The position numbers and the translations under genes were made by a program. The notes below the pieces were generated by a model that saw nothing but the letters and a program-made list of their open reading frames with translations, had not been told where the DNA came from and did not search any database. Of a stretch of 64,000 nucleotides of DNA, positions 44,061 to 52,293 are shown piece by piece. This DNA is from DATKCF01 sp035513345 (lineage in GTDB: Bacteria > Gemmatimonadota > Gemmatimonadetes > Longimicrobiales > RSA9). The stretch is taken from NCBI GenBank assembly GCA_035513345.1, contig DATKCF010000002.1, positions 1 through 64,000 of the forward strand, read 5' to 3'. How positions within the stretch are numbered: position 1 is the stretch's first letter; each line of letters begins with the position of its first letter.

Positions 44061-46156
44061 TCCCCGCCCGCCGTACCTTCCTCGGTGAGGAGCGCTTTCC
44101 GCGACAGGCGAAGACGGCCCTTGTCGTCGATCGAGATCAGCTTCACGCGCGTGACGTCGCCCTTCTTGACCACGTCCTCGGTCCGCTCCGTCCGGCCGTT
44201 CGCCAGCTCGGAAATGTGGCACAGCGCCTCGACGCCCGGAATGATCTCGATGAACGCGCCGAACGATGTCGTCGACTTCACGACACCCTCGTAGACAGTG
44301 CCGATCTCGGGCTCCTGCGTCATCTCCATGATCCGCTGCCTCGCTCGCTCGCCGCCCTCGCCCGACACGCTCGCGATCTTCACGATGCCCGAATCCTCGA
44401 TGTTGATCTGCGCGCCCGTGTCCTCCTGGATCGCTCGGATCGTCTTGCCCTTCGGACCGATGATGTCACCGATCTTCTCCGGGTTGATCTGGATCGTGAT
44501 GATCCGCGGCGCCCACTTCGCCAGCTCGGCGCGATGCGTCGGCATGGCTTCGTCCATCCTGTCCAGGATGTGAAGCCGGCCGCGATGCGCCCGTTCGAGC
44601 GCGTCGCGCATCAATTGAACACTCAGACCCTCGCTCTTGATGTCCATCTGGATCGACGTTACGCCCTTGCGCGTGCCGGCGACCTTGAAGTCCATGTCGC
44701 CCAACGCGTCCTCGACTCCCAGGATATCCGTCAGGATCGCGACCTTCTCGCCTTCCTTGATCAGACCCATCGCAACGCCCGCGATCGACGCCCGGATCGG
44801 AACACCCGCATCCCTCAGCGCCAGTGATGCCGCGCACACCGACGCCATCGACGACGAGCCGTTCGACTCGAGCACTTCGGACACGATCCGGATCGTGTAC
44901 GGGAAATCGTCGTATGGCGGCAGCAACGGCTGAATCGCCCGCTCCGCCAGCGCGCCGTGACCCTGCTCGCGGCGCGACGTGCCACGCAACGGCTTCGCCT
45001 CGCCCGTCGAGAACGGCGGAAAATTGTAGTGCAGCATGAACGACTTCGTCGTCTCGCCCTGCACGTCGATCGAGTCGATCCGCTGCTCGTCCTGCTCCGT
45101 GCCCAGCGTCACCACGCCCAGTGCCTGCGTCTGCCCGCGCGTGAACAGACTCGAGCCGTGCGTCCGCGGCAGCAGCGATGTCTCGCACGTGATCGGCCGG
45201 ATCTCGTCCAGCCCGCGGCCGTCCGAGCGGACCGACTTCTCAAGGATCATTCGCCGCATGGCTGACTTTTCACCCTCGAACAGCAGCTCGCGGATCTGGC
45301 CTTCCTGGTCCTCGAAGTCGTCCGCCAGTGACTCCATGACCTCCTGCCTCAACTCGCTGAGCGCTGCGCCCCGCTCCGCCTTGTCACCAATCGCCATGAT
45401 CGTCTCGATACGGTCGCCGATCACATCGACCACTCGCGTACGAAGCTCCGCCGTCGCCGAAACAGGCGTCCACTCCATCTCCGGCTGCTGCAGCCCCTCG
45501 ATCAGCTCACGCTCCAGGCCGATCAGTTCCTTGATCCCCGCGTGCGCAACCTCCAGCGCCGCCACCACGTCGTCCTCGGAGATCTCGACCGCGCCGCCTT
45601 CCACCATCTGGATCGCGTTCTCCGTCCCCGCAACCACGAAGTCGACGTCGCTGAACTCCAGCTGCTGGAACGTCGGGTTCAGGATCCACGCACCCTGAAT
45701 CCGCCCCACACGAACCGCCGCGATCGGCGTCCGGAACGGAATCTTCGACATGACCAGCGATGCCGACGCGCCGACCACTGCCAGCACGTCCGCATCGTTC
45801 TCCTGGTCCGCCGAAAGCACGTGAATCATCACCTGTGTCTCGTGCATGAACCCGTCAGGAAACAGCGGGCGAAGCGGCCGGTCGATCATCCTCGCCGACA
45901 GCACTTCCTGTTCACCCGGCCGACCTTCCCTCTTGAAGAAGCCGCCCGGGATCTTGCCCGCCGCGTACGTCCGCTCCCGGTACTCGACCGTCAACGGAAA
46001 GAACGGCAGTCGGGTGGGCCGGTCCTGCGCTGTCACCGTGCACAGCAGTACCGTCTCGCCGTATTGAATCAGGCACGCGCCGTGCGCCTGCCTCGCCATC
46101 CGGCCCGTCTCCAGGATCAGCTTCCGACCCGCGAATGTTCGTTCGATTCTCTTCAT
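44057..46156 (-). CDS. pnp: Polyribonucleotide nucleotidyltransferase (PNPase)
   Basis: A phosphorolytic 3'-5' exoribonuclease. It has two RNase PH domains (N-terminal GKIPGGFFKREGRP, ARMIDRPLRPLFPDGF; second with GSSLFTRGQTQALGV, YNFPPFSTGE, MDFKVAGTRKGVTSIQMDIK). A KH domain (GDIIGPKGKTIRAIQEDTG) and an S1 domain (GTVYEGVVKSTTSFGAFIEI) follow. The expected active-site residues of the second core (FKVAGTRKG and its Asp cluster) are present. It is full length at 699 aa. It follows rpsO after 139 bases containing a long hairpin, the classical rpsO-pnp arrangement. Confidence 0.97.
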   Translation of the reverse strand: MKRIERTFAGRKLILETGRMARQAHGACLIQYGETVLLCTVTAQDRPTRLPFFPLTVEYRERTYAAGKIPGGFFKREGRPGEQEVLSARMIDRPLRPLFPDGFMHETQVMIHVLSADQENDADVLAVVGASASLVMSKIPFRTPIAAVRVGRIQGAWILNPTFQQLEFSDVDFVVAGTENAIQMVEGGAVEISEDDVVAALEVAHAGIKELIGLERELIEGLQQPEMEWTPVSATAELRTRVVDVIGDRIETIMAIGDKAERGAALSELRQEVMESLADDFEDQEGQIRELLFEGEKSAMRRMILEKSVRSDGRGLDEIRPITCETSLLPRTHGSSLFTRGQTQALGVVTLGTEQDEQRIDSIDVQGETTKSFMLHYNFPPFSTGEAKPLRGTSRREQGHGALAERAIQPLLPPYDDFPYTIRIVSEVLESNGSSSMASVCAASLALRDAGVPIRASIAGVAMGLIKEGEKVAILTDILGVEDALGDMDFKVAGTRKGVTSIQMDIKSEGLSVQLMRDALERAHRGRLHILDRMDEAMPTHRAELAKWAPRIITIQINPEKIGDIIGPKGKTIRAIQEDTGAQINIEDSGIVKIASVSGEGGERARQRIMEMTQEPEIGTVYEGVVKSTTSFGAFIEIIPGVEALCHISELANGRTERTEDVVKKGDVTRVKLISIDDKGRLRLSRKALLTEEGTAGGE

Positions 46157-46223
46157 TGTCTTCTCGCTTTGTGTCTCGCGCGCTCACCAGCCCGGCTCAC
46201 GCATCGTCTACCTGTAAACGGCC

Positions 46224-46255
46224 GCAGCGCCCCGCTCGACTCGAGCGTGCGCTGC
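46224..46255 (-). promoter_or_regulatory. Imperfect hairpin between rpsO and pnp
   Basis: GCAGCGC (46224-46230) pairs with GCGCTGC (46249-46255). Inside, GCTCG (46234-46238) pairs with CGAGC (46242-46246) around a three-base loop; a CCC/GT internal loop separates the two stems. There is no T-tract, so it is not an intrinsic terminator. In E. coli a stem in the same place is cut by RNase III and mediates PNPase autoregulation; this hairpin may do the same. Confidence 0.5.
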
Positions 46256-46295
46256 GACACGGATTGATCCTTCCGAACGGCCGCCGCCACTGCCA

Positions 46296-46556
46296 TCAAT
46301 GGCGCAATCCGAGATCTTCGATCAGCTGGCGGTACCGGTCCAGGTCGGTTCGCTTGAGGTATTCCAGCAGACGACGCCGCTTGCCTACCATCCGCAGCAG
46401 ACCGCGACGGCTGTGGTGATCCTTCTTGTGTGTCCGGAAATGGTCGGTGAGCTCGTTGATCCGCTGCGTCAGCAACGCCACCTGCACGGCCGGACTGCCA
46501 CGATCGGTCTCGTGCAGCCGGTACTTCTGTATGATCGGTTCCTTTTCGATCGCCAC
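46296..46556 (-). CDS. rpsO: 30S ribosomal protein S15
   Basis: Binds the central domain of 16S rRNA. It has the S15 signature LHETDRGSPAVQVALLTQRINELTDHFRTHKKDHHSRRGLL and the terminal RRRLLEYLKRTD...LIEDLGLR. I choose GTG 46556 (86 aa, close to the usual 89), because GGAGG lies eight bases upstream and the protein then starts at IEKEPIIQKYR. The frame continues to a TTG at 46625, which would add a non-conserved 23-residue extension. It precedes pnp. Confidence 0.95.
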   Translation of the reverse strand: MAIEKEPIIQKYRLHETDRGSPAVQVALLTQRINELTDHFRTHKKDHHSRRGLLRMVGKRRRLLEYLKRTDLDRYRQLIEDLGLRH

Positions 46557-46597
46557 CTGGGCAGCCTCCTCGAGAGTCAATTGCTGGTCGGGAAGCG

Positions 46598-46623
46598 GGC
46601 TCGCTTCGGCATGGTGCCGAGCC
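46598..46623 (-). promoter_or_regulatory. Hairpin in the rpsO leader, possible S15 autoregulatory site
   Basis: On the minus strand, GGCTCG pairs with CGAGCC, with an inner CGGCA-CCA-TGCCG alternative, about 40 bases before the rpsO start codon. S15 represses its own mRNA through leader structures in several phyla. The match here is structural only; no known S15 motif was identified. Confidence 0.3.
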
Positions 46624-46667
46624 AATAAAAGTAATCCCGCCTTTACGCTCGCCGCAAGCCTCGCCCC

Positions 46668-47630
46668 TCATCTCCGGACACCGCATGCGCCCGCCCCCGA
46701 TGCGTGGATCACGCGCGCCGTACGCACGTCCTCTTCGATCGCACGGATCAGGGACTCGACGTCCGCAAAACGGCGGACCTCGCGGATCCTTTCACAGAGC
46801 GTGAGGGCGAGGTCCGTGCCGTAGAGGTCCTCGTCGAAGTCGAAGAGGTAGAGTTCGACCGTCGCCTCGGTGCCCGGAAACGTCGGGCGAGGTCCGATGT
46901 GCACGACGCCATCGACGGCGCGGTCACGCAGGAGCGCGCGGGCCGCGTAGATGCCCTCCGCCGGGATCAGCTTGGCCGGGTGCGCGACCCTCAGGTTGGC
47001 GGTGGGAAAGCCGAGTGAGCGGCCCCGACCGTCACCACGCACGACGGTGGCACGGATCGCGTAGGGCCGTCCGAGGGCGCGGCCGGCGGCGGCGACATCG
47101 CCGCGTTCTAGGTGGGCGCGGATGCCGGACGAGGACACGGCCCGGTCCCCGCTCTCGACGGCATCGACCACGTCCAGACTGAAACCCTTCTCGGCGCCGA
47201 GGCGACGCAGGGTATCGACATCGCCGGACCTGCCGCGGCCGAAGCCGTGGTCGTGTCCGATCACGAGATGACGCATGGCAAAGCGGCCGATCAGGATCTC
47301 GCGGACAAATCGCTCCGGCGGCCACGAGGCGAGCTCCTTGTCGAAACGCAGGAGCACCATGTAGTTGATGCCGGATTCCGCCAGAACCTCGATCTTCTCC
47401 GCGGGCGTCGTGAGCAGTGGCGGCGCATGGTCGGGGCGCACGATGGCAAGCGGGTGCGGATCGAAGGTGACCAGCACGCTCGGCAGGCCCACGGCCTCCG
47501 CCGTTTCGCGAACGCGCTCGAGCAGCTGCCAGTGGCCGCGGTGTACGCCGTCGAACGTGCCGACCGTCACCACCGTACCCGAGTCAGCGCCCGCGAGCGG
47601 GCGGGCTGCTGACCGGTCGCGGTCGATCAC
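46668..47630 (-). CDS. ribF: Bifunctional riboflavin kinase / FMN adenylyltransferase (RibF)
   Basis: Makes FMN and FAD from riboflavin. The N-terminal nucleotidyltransferase domain has VTVGTFDGVHRGH, VTFDPHPLAI, IGHDHGFGRGRSGD and the SSSGIRAHLERGD motif. The C-terminal kinase has GRSLGFPTANL, GIYAA, GPRPTF and ELYLFDFDEDLYG. It is 320 aa, full size. Its start overlaps the truB stop (ATGA), the common truB-ribF linkage, and it lies 111 bases upstream of rpsO. Confidence 0.96.
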   Translation of the reverse strand: MIDRDRSAARPLAGADSGTVVTVGTFDGVHRGHWQLLERVRETAEAVGLPSVLVTFDPHPLAIVRPDHAPPLLTTPAEKIEVLAESGINYMVLLRFDKELASWPPERFVREILIGRFAMRHLVIGHDHGFGRGRSGDVDTLRRLGAEKGFSLDVVDAVESGDRAVSSSGIRAHLERGDVAAAGRALGRPYAIRATVVRGDGRGRSLGFPTANLRVAHPAKLIPAEGIYAARALLRDRAVDGVVHIGPRPTFPGTEATVELYLFDFDEDLYGTDLALTLCERIREVRRFADVESLIRAIEEDVRTARVIHASGAGACGVRR

Positions 47631-48514
47631 CCGACCAGCACCTTTCGCGGCCGCAGCGAGCCTGCCTGGACATCGCCGATCGCAACCAGTTCACCGTGTC
47701 CGAGTGCCGCGGTCGTGCCGGCACCCATTTCCGGTGGCACGGCAATGGACCGGCCCTGGACCAGCGCGGTTGTCTCATCGTCGTCGATGTCGATTGCCGG
47801 CAGGTGCGCCAACGCCCGCGCCGGCGACACCCACACCTGTCGGACAGCATCGAAGTCATCGAGGCGATCGAGCGTGACCGCGTCCTCGACGCGATGCGGC
47901 CCGATTGCGGTCCTGCGCAACTCGAGCAGGTGTGCACCGACTCCTAGATCGGACCCGATATCTCGTGCTATGGAACGAATATAGGTACCAGTACTGCAAG
48001 TAATTTCGAAGGCGACATCGGGGCCCTCGATCCGCCTCACCTCGAGCGAGTGAACCGTGACTTCCGTCGCCGCGCGTTCGACCTGCCGGCCCTCGCGCGC
48101 GATGGCGTACAGACGGCGGCCGCCGACCTTCCGGGCCGAATACATGGGCGGGACCTGCCGTATGACGCCGGCCATCGACGCGAGCGCGTCGCGTATTGTT
48201 TCCGGCTCGAGTTGGCGCCAGTCGTCGGTACGCGTAACGACCTGGCCGGCCCGGTCGTCGGTATCGGTTGTCTGCCCGAGTCGCATCACGGCGCTGTAGG
48301 ACTTGGGCAGATCGGACAGGTATTCGGCCAGCCGTGTCGCCCGCCCGATGGCAAGAAGCAGCAAACCGGATGCGAACGGGTCGAGGGTGCCGGTATGGCC
48401 GATCCGCCGCTGGCGGAGCGCACGCCTCGCCATGGCGACGACGTCGTGTGATGTCGGACCGGCCGGTTTGTCGACGGGCACGAACCCGGCGGCCGGCAGC
48501 TCAGGCATCGACAT
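47627..48514 (-). CDS. truB: tRNA pseudouridine55 synthase (TruB)
   Basis: Isomerises U55 of tRNAs in the T-loop. Hallmarks are VPVDKPAGPTSHDVV, the catalytic Asp in GHTGTLDPFASGLL, KSYSAVMRLGQTTDTDD, PPMYSARKVGGRRLYAIAREG and CSTGTYIRSIARDIG. The start is ATG 48514 or 48508 (295 or 293 aa), inside the end of rbfA. A longer frame to 48694 has no similarity. It is coupled to ribF by ATGA. Confidence 0.95.
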   Translation of the reverse strand: MSMPELPAAGFVPVDKPAGPTSHDVVAMARRALRQRRIGHTGTLDPFASGLLLLAIGRATRLAEYLSDLPKSYSAVMRLGQTTDTDDRAGQVVTRTDDWRQLEPETIRDALASMAGVIRQVPPMYSARKVGGRRLYAIAREGRQVERAATEVTVHSLEVRRIEGPDVAFEITCSTGTYIRSIARDIGSDLGVGAHLLELRRTAIGPHRVEDAVTLDRLDDFDAVRQVWVSPARALAHLPAIDIDDDETTALVQGRSIAVPPEMGAGTTAALGHGELVAIGDVQAGSLRPRKVLVG

Positions 48515-48905
48515 CTGCGTCGTCGTCGTCCACCGCGTCGGAGTCGTCGACCGTGTCACTATCGGCAGGCATGACCTGGGCGAGCAGTTCTTCGATGCGC
48601 CGTGCGTGGTCGAGGCCTGTGTCCCATTCGAACAGCAGTTCGGGCACGCGGCGGAGCTGGATCCTCTGCGCGAGGCCGGTCCGTAGAAATGCACGGGCGG
48701 CCAGGAGCCCCTCCATGGTGGTCTGGCGTTGCTCGTCTCCGGCCAGCGTCGTGATGAAGATGCGGGACTGCTGGAGATCGGACGTGGTCTGGACGCGGGT
48801 GACGGTTACGTCGGACACGCGCGGGTCCCGTAGCACGTTGCGCAGAATGTCGGTCAGCTCGCGCTTGACCTGCTCGTTGAGTCGCTCGATACGGTGTGAC
48901 GTCAT
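48501..48905 (-). CDS. rbfA: Ribosome-binding factor A (RbfA)
   Basis: A 30S maturation factor binding the 16S rRNA 5' region. A 134 aa KH-fold protein: RIERLNEQVKRELTDIL, VRDPRVSDVTVTRV (start of the KH core), LRRVPELLFEWDTGLDHARRIEELL. The last ~25 residues are an acidic tail of Asp, Ser and Ala, unusual in length. The start is ATG 48905. It lies between DUF503 and truB. Confidence 0.94.
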   Translation of the reverse strand: MTSHRIERLNEQVKRELTDILRNVLRDPRVSDVTVTRVQTTSDLQQSRIFITTLAGDEQRQTTMEGLLAARAFLRTGLAQRIQLRRVPELLFEWDTGLDHARRIEELLAQVMPADSDTVDDSDAVDDDDADVDA

Positions 48906-48948
48906 TGGCGGAATCCAGCGGGCACGTTGTGGTACAGGGCGGCCGGCA

Positions 48949-49230
48949 TCAGAGGAAGAGGCGGCGGGCGGTGATGACACGAGCCCGCGGATCGGAGTTG
49001 ACGAAGCGGTCGGCGTTTTCGAGAACGGAATCGACAAGGCCGGCTTCGTTGGAGACAGCGCAGGCGGTGATTTCGGCGCGCTGCCAGAGATCGTTGTGAC
49101 CGGTTTCGGCGACAGCCACGTTGAAGCGGTTTCGCAGGCGTTCCTTCAGGCTGCGCACGACGCTCCGCTTCTGCTTGAGCGACTGGCACCCGAAGACCTC
49201 GAGTTCCCACGTGACGACGCCTACGACCAT
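48949..49230 (-). CDS. DUF503 family protein (YlxP-like)
   Basis: A 93 aa protein of the DUF503/YlxP family with VVGVVTWELEVFGCQSLKQKRSVVRSLKERLRNRFNVAVAETGHNDLWQRAEI. This family sits between infB and rbfA in many bacteria, as here. The role is unclear; the genomic context suggests ribosome biogenesis. The start is ATG 49230; the frame extends to 49311 inside the infB end without similarity. Confidence 0.92.
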   Translation of the reverse strand: MVVGVVTWELEVFGCQSLKQKRSVVRSLKERLRNRFNVAVAETGHNDLWQRAEITACAVSNEAGLVDSVLENADRFVNSDPRARVITARRLFL

Positions 49231-49247
49231 TGCGATGGCTGCGCGGC

Positions 49248-51926
49248 TCAGGTCGACTCGCCACCCGTCGTGCTGGCCAGGGTGCGGGCGAACTCCTCGA
49301 CGCGGTAGCACTCGATTCTGTCGCCGACCTTGAGATCATTGTAGCCGGCGATGTTCAGGCCGCATTCGAAGCCTTCACGTACTTCGCGGACATCGTCCTT
49401 GAAGCGCTTGAGGCTGCCGAGTTCACCCTCGTAGACCTGGACGCCGTCGCGCACGACGCGGACACGACTTCGCCGATCGATGACGCCTTCGGACACATAG
49501 CAACCGGCGACGGTGCCGATACGCGGCACACGGAACAGCTGGCGGACCTCGGCCTCGCCGAGCATGACCTCGCGTTCCTCTGGCGAGAGCAGACCCTCGA
49601 GCGCGGCGCGCACATCCTCGATTGCTTCGTAGATAATGTTGTACGTCCGGATATCGACGCCTTCGCGAGCGGCGATGTTGCGCGCGTTCGCATCCGGCCG
49701 GACATGGAATCCGATGATGATCGCGCTGGACGTGGTGGCCAGGAGCACGTCTGATTCGTTGATCGCGCCGACGCCGCGGTGGATCACGTCGACCTGGACC
49801 TCGGGCGTGCTCAACTGTGCGAGGGCGTCGGTGAGGGCCTGGACCGAACCGTCCACGTCGCTCTTGATGATCAGGTTCAGGTTCGCCTGTTCGCCCTTGG
49901 CCAGCATCTTCGAGATATCGGTCAGCTTGACGCCACGGCCCTTGATGCGGAGCTGCTTTTCGCGGTCGAGCCGCTGCCGTGTCGTTGCGATCTCGCTGGC
50001 CCGATCTGCCTCCATTGCCACCAGCATGTCGCCCGCCTGGGGCACGCCGTCGATGCCGAGTACAACCACCGGAATGGCCGGGCCGGCCTCCTTGACCACC
50101 TTGCCGCGCTCGTCGAGCATGGCGCGCACGCGGCCGTCGAAATGGCCGCAGATGAAGGAGTCACCGACGCGGAGTGTGCCGTTGGTCACGAGTATCGTGG
50201 CGACCGGGCCCTTGCCGACATCGATCTGCGCTTCCACGACCGTGCCGCGAGCGGCCCGGTCCGGGCTCGCCTTGAGGTCGAGCATCTCGGCCTGCAGGAG
50301 GACCTTGTCGAGCAACTCGTCGATGCCCGTGCCCTGCTTAGCGCTGACCGCACTGGACAGGACCTCCCCGCCGAACTCCTCGACGACGACTTCGTGCTGA
50401 AGCAGATCCTGCTTGATCTTCGACGGATTCGAACCCGGCAGATCCACCTTGTTGATGGCGACGACGATCGGTACGCCCGCGTTCTTCGCGTGGCTGATCG
50501 CTTCGATCGTCTGCGGCATCACGGAGTCATCCGCCGCCACGACCAGAATCACGATGTCGGTCAGCTCGGCGCCGCGGGCGCGCATCGCCGTGAACGCGGC
50601 GTGGCCCGGCGTGTCCAGGAACGTGATGGCCTTGCCGTTGGCGAGCCGGACATGGTACGCGCCGATGTGCTGCGTGATACCTCCGGCCTCACCCGCGATC
50701 ACGTTCTCCTTGCGGATGTGATCGAGCAGCGACGTCTTGCCGTGGTCGACGTGACCCATCACAGTCACGACCGGCGAGCGGAACACGAGGTCGGCCGTCT
50801 CGTCCGTGGGCGTCTCGTCTTCGACTTCCGCCGCGTACTCCTCTTCCTTTACGGCGCGGAACCCGAACTCGTCGAGCAGCAGTTCGATCTGATCGAAGTC
50901 CAGCCGCTGGTTGATCGTGACCATCATGCCGAGGTTCTTGAACGCGCTGCCGACGATGGCGGTCGGACTCACGTCGATCAGCTCGGCCAGCTCGGCAATG
51001 GTCAGGAACTCGTTGACGCGGACCGTCTCCGCGTCCTCCTTCGCTCGCCTCTGCCGTTCCGCTTCCAGCTCGGCCCGGCCCGGCGCCTCCTCCCTGCGTC
51101 GAGTACGACGCTTGCCAGTGCCGGACCGGATCTCCGACATGACCCTGGCAACGTTCGACTGCACCGCTTCCTGGTCGACCCAGCGCTGTTTCTTCTTCTT
51201 CTTGTCCTTCTTCCGCTTGCCGTCGCTCGTGAAGCCCTCGGCCTGGATGCGGACCTGACCGCCCGGTCCTGCGCTGGCTGCTGGCGCTGGCGCCGGCTTC
51301 GACGGCGGGATCTTGCCGAGAACCTCCGCGGCCCGCCGCAACCGCGGCCGCACCGACGGATCCTGCGCCCTCGGCGGCGAGGGCTGCGGCGCAGCTCCTT
51401 CGATATCCGCTTCCGTGGCCGCGGCCTCGATCGGTTCGGTTTCGGCCTCGGCCGCAAGCTCGGCCGGCTCATCGTCGACTTCGCCGGCGACCGCCTCTTC
51501 CTCGTACTCTTCGTCTTCTTCGTCCTCGAGCGGCGAGTCCGCCGTCCCGGCAACCGGGGCGACCACTTCGACGACTTCCTCGACCGGCTCGGCGAAGAGC
51601 GGCACTTCGAGTTCGGCCGGTTCCTCCTCGATGACCTCTTCTACCTCGACCTCGACGGCCTCGCGCGCCGCATCCACCTCCGCCTTGCTGCGGCGGCGGC
51701 GGCGAGGTACTTCGGCCTTCGTGTCCTCGACCAGCGTCGCGATCGTCTCGACAGCCTCGCCGTGACCCGCACGTCGCTCGCGCTCGAACCGCGCACGCAG
51801 TTTCGCGATTGTCGCGTCGTCGACCGTCGAGCCCTGGCTCTTCACGCGCACACCCATCGCGTGAAGAAGCTGCAGCAGCTTCTCCGATTCGATCCCGAAT
51901 TCCCTGGCCGCTTCGATTACCCGCAT
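49248..51926 (-). CDS. infB: Translation initiation factor IF-2
   Basis: GTPase that places initiator tRNA on the 30S subunit. 892 aa: an IF2-N helical domain at the start (RVIEAAREFGIESEKLLQLL), an Ala/Glu/Pro-rich acidic linker (~70-230), a Lys-rich patch (GKRKKDKKKKKQRWVDQ) and a second IF2-N domain. The G domain has GHVDHGKTSLLDHIR, DTPGHAAF and NKVDLP. The C-terminal domains end in GLNIAGYNDLKVGDRIECYRVEEFAR. It belongs to the rimP-nusA-infB operon. Certain. Confidence 0.98.
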   Translation of the reverse strand: MRVIEAAREFGIESEKLLQLLHAMGVRVKSQGSTVDDATIAKLRARFERERRAGHGEAVETIATLVEDTKAEVPRRRRRSKAEVDAAREAVEVEVEEVIEEEPAELEVPLFAEPVEEVVEVVAPVAGTADSPLEDEEDEEYEEEAVAGEVDDEPAELAAEAETEPIEAAATEADIEGAAPQPSPPRAQDPSVRPRLRRAAEVLGKIPPSKPAPAPAASAGPGGQVRIQAEGFTSDGKRKKDKKKKKQRWVDQEAVQSNVARVMSEIRSGTGKRRTRRREEAPGRAELEAERQRRAKEDAETVRVNEFLTIAELAELIDVSPTAIVGSAFKNLGMMVTINQRLDFDQIELLLDEFGFRAVKEEEYAAEVEDETPTDETADLVFRSPVVTVMGHVDHGKTSLLDHIRKENVIAGEAGGITQHIGAYHVRLANGKAITFLDTPGHAAFTAMRARGAELTDIVILVVAADDSVMPQTIEAISHAKNAGVPIVVAINKVDLPGSNPSKIKQDLLQHEVVVEEFGGEVLSSAVSAKQGTGIDELLDKVLLQAEMLDLKASPDRAARGTVVEAQIDVGKGPVATILVTNGTLRVGDSFICGHFDGRVRAMLDERGKVVKEAGPAIPVVVLGIDGVPQAGDMLVAMEADRASEIATTRQRLDREKQLRIKGRGVKLTDISKMLAKGEQANLNLIIKSDVDGSVQALTDALAQLSTPEVQVDVIHRGVGAINESDVLLATTSSAIIIGFHVRPDANARNIAAREGVDIRTYNIIYEAIEDVRAALEGLLSPEEREVMLGEAEVRQLFRVPRIGTVAGCYVSEGVIDRRSRVRVVRDGVQVYEGELGSLKRFKDDVREVREGFECGLNIAGYNDLKVGDRIECYRVEEFARTLASTTGGEST

Positions 51927-51936
51927 TGCTCCTGCT

Positions 51937-52293
51937 TCAATCCCCGGTCCCGGGCCCGGCCGCGGCGTCGGCCGCTTCCGTCACCTCGCCTATTCGCGCG
52001 GCGAATTCGCTGCCCGTCACTCCGATGGCGCTTACTCCCGCCTTCCCTATGGCCGCACCGAGCGAATCCCGATCGTATCGCTCGACGTACGGCACGCCGC
52101 TCGACTCGAGCAGCGGCAACAGCTTGTCCTTCGTGTTGGCCGACGCGTCCGCCGCGACGATCGCAAACCTGACTTCGCCGCCTCGTACCGCGTCCCGCAC
52201 CCGTTCAGTACCCCAGACCAGCGCGCGTGCTCTCGCGGCCAGTCCGAGCAGGCCCTCTACCCGATGGGCCCGCGGACCCTCGCCTGGCGTCAC
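51937..52293 (-). CDS. L7Ae-family ribosomal-associated protein (YlxQ-like)
   Basis: A 118 aa L7Ae/L30e-fold protein: GLLGLAARARALVWGTERVRDAVRGGEVRFAIVAADAS, then VPYVERYDRDSLGAAIGKAGVSAIGV. YlxQ homologues bind kink-turn RNAs and sit between nusA/ylxR and infB. Its start overlaps the nusA stop by four bases. The YlxR zinc-protein gene that usually precedes it is missing here. Confidence 0.88.
   Translation of the reverse strand: MTPGEGPRAHRVEGLLGLAARARALVWGTERVRDAVRGGEVRFAIVAADASANTKDKLLPLLESSGVPYVERYDRDSLGAAIGKAGVSAIGVTGSEFAARIGEVTEAADAAAGPGTGD

Noticed and set aside
46557..46667. Intrinsic terminator between ribF and rpsO (TTTTATT on the minus strand)
   Set aside because: No stable stem precedes the short T-rich run, so readthrough into rpsO is more likely.
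49779..52172. 797-codon plus-strand frame
   Set aside because: Antisense to infB, low-complexity basic translation. Shadow frame.
52290..52293. ylxR gene between nusA and ylxQ
   Set aside because: nusA and ylxQ overlap by four bases, so the gene is simply absent here; noted but of minor interest.
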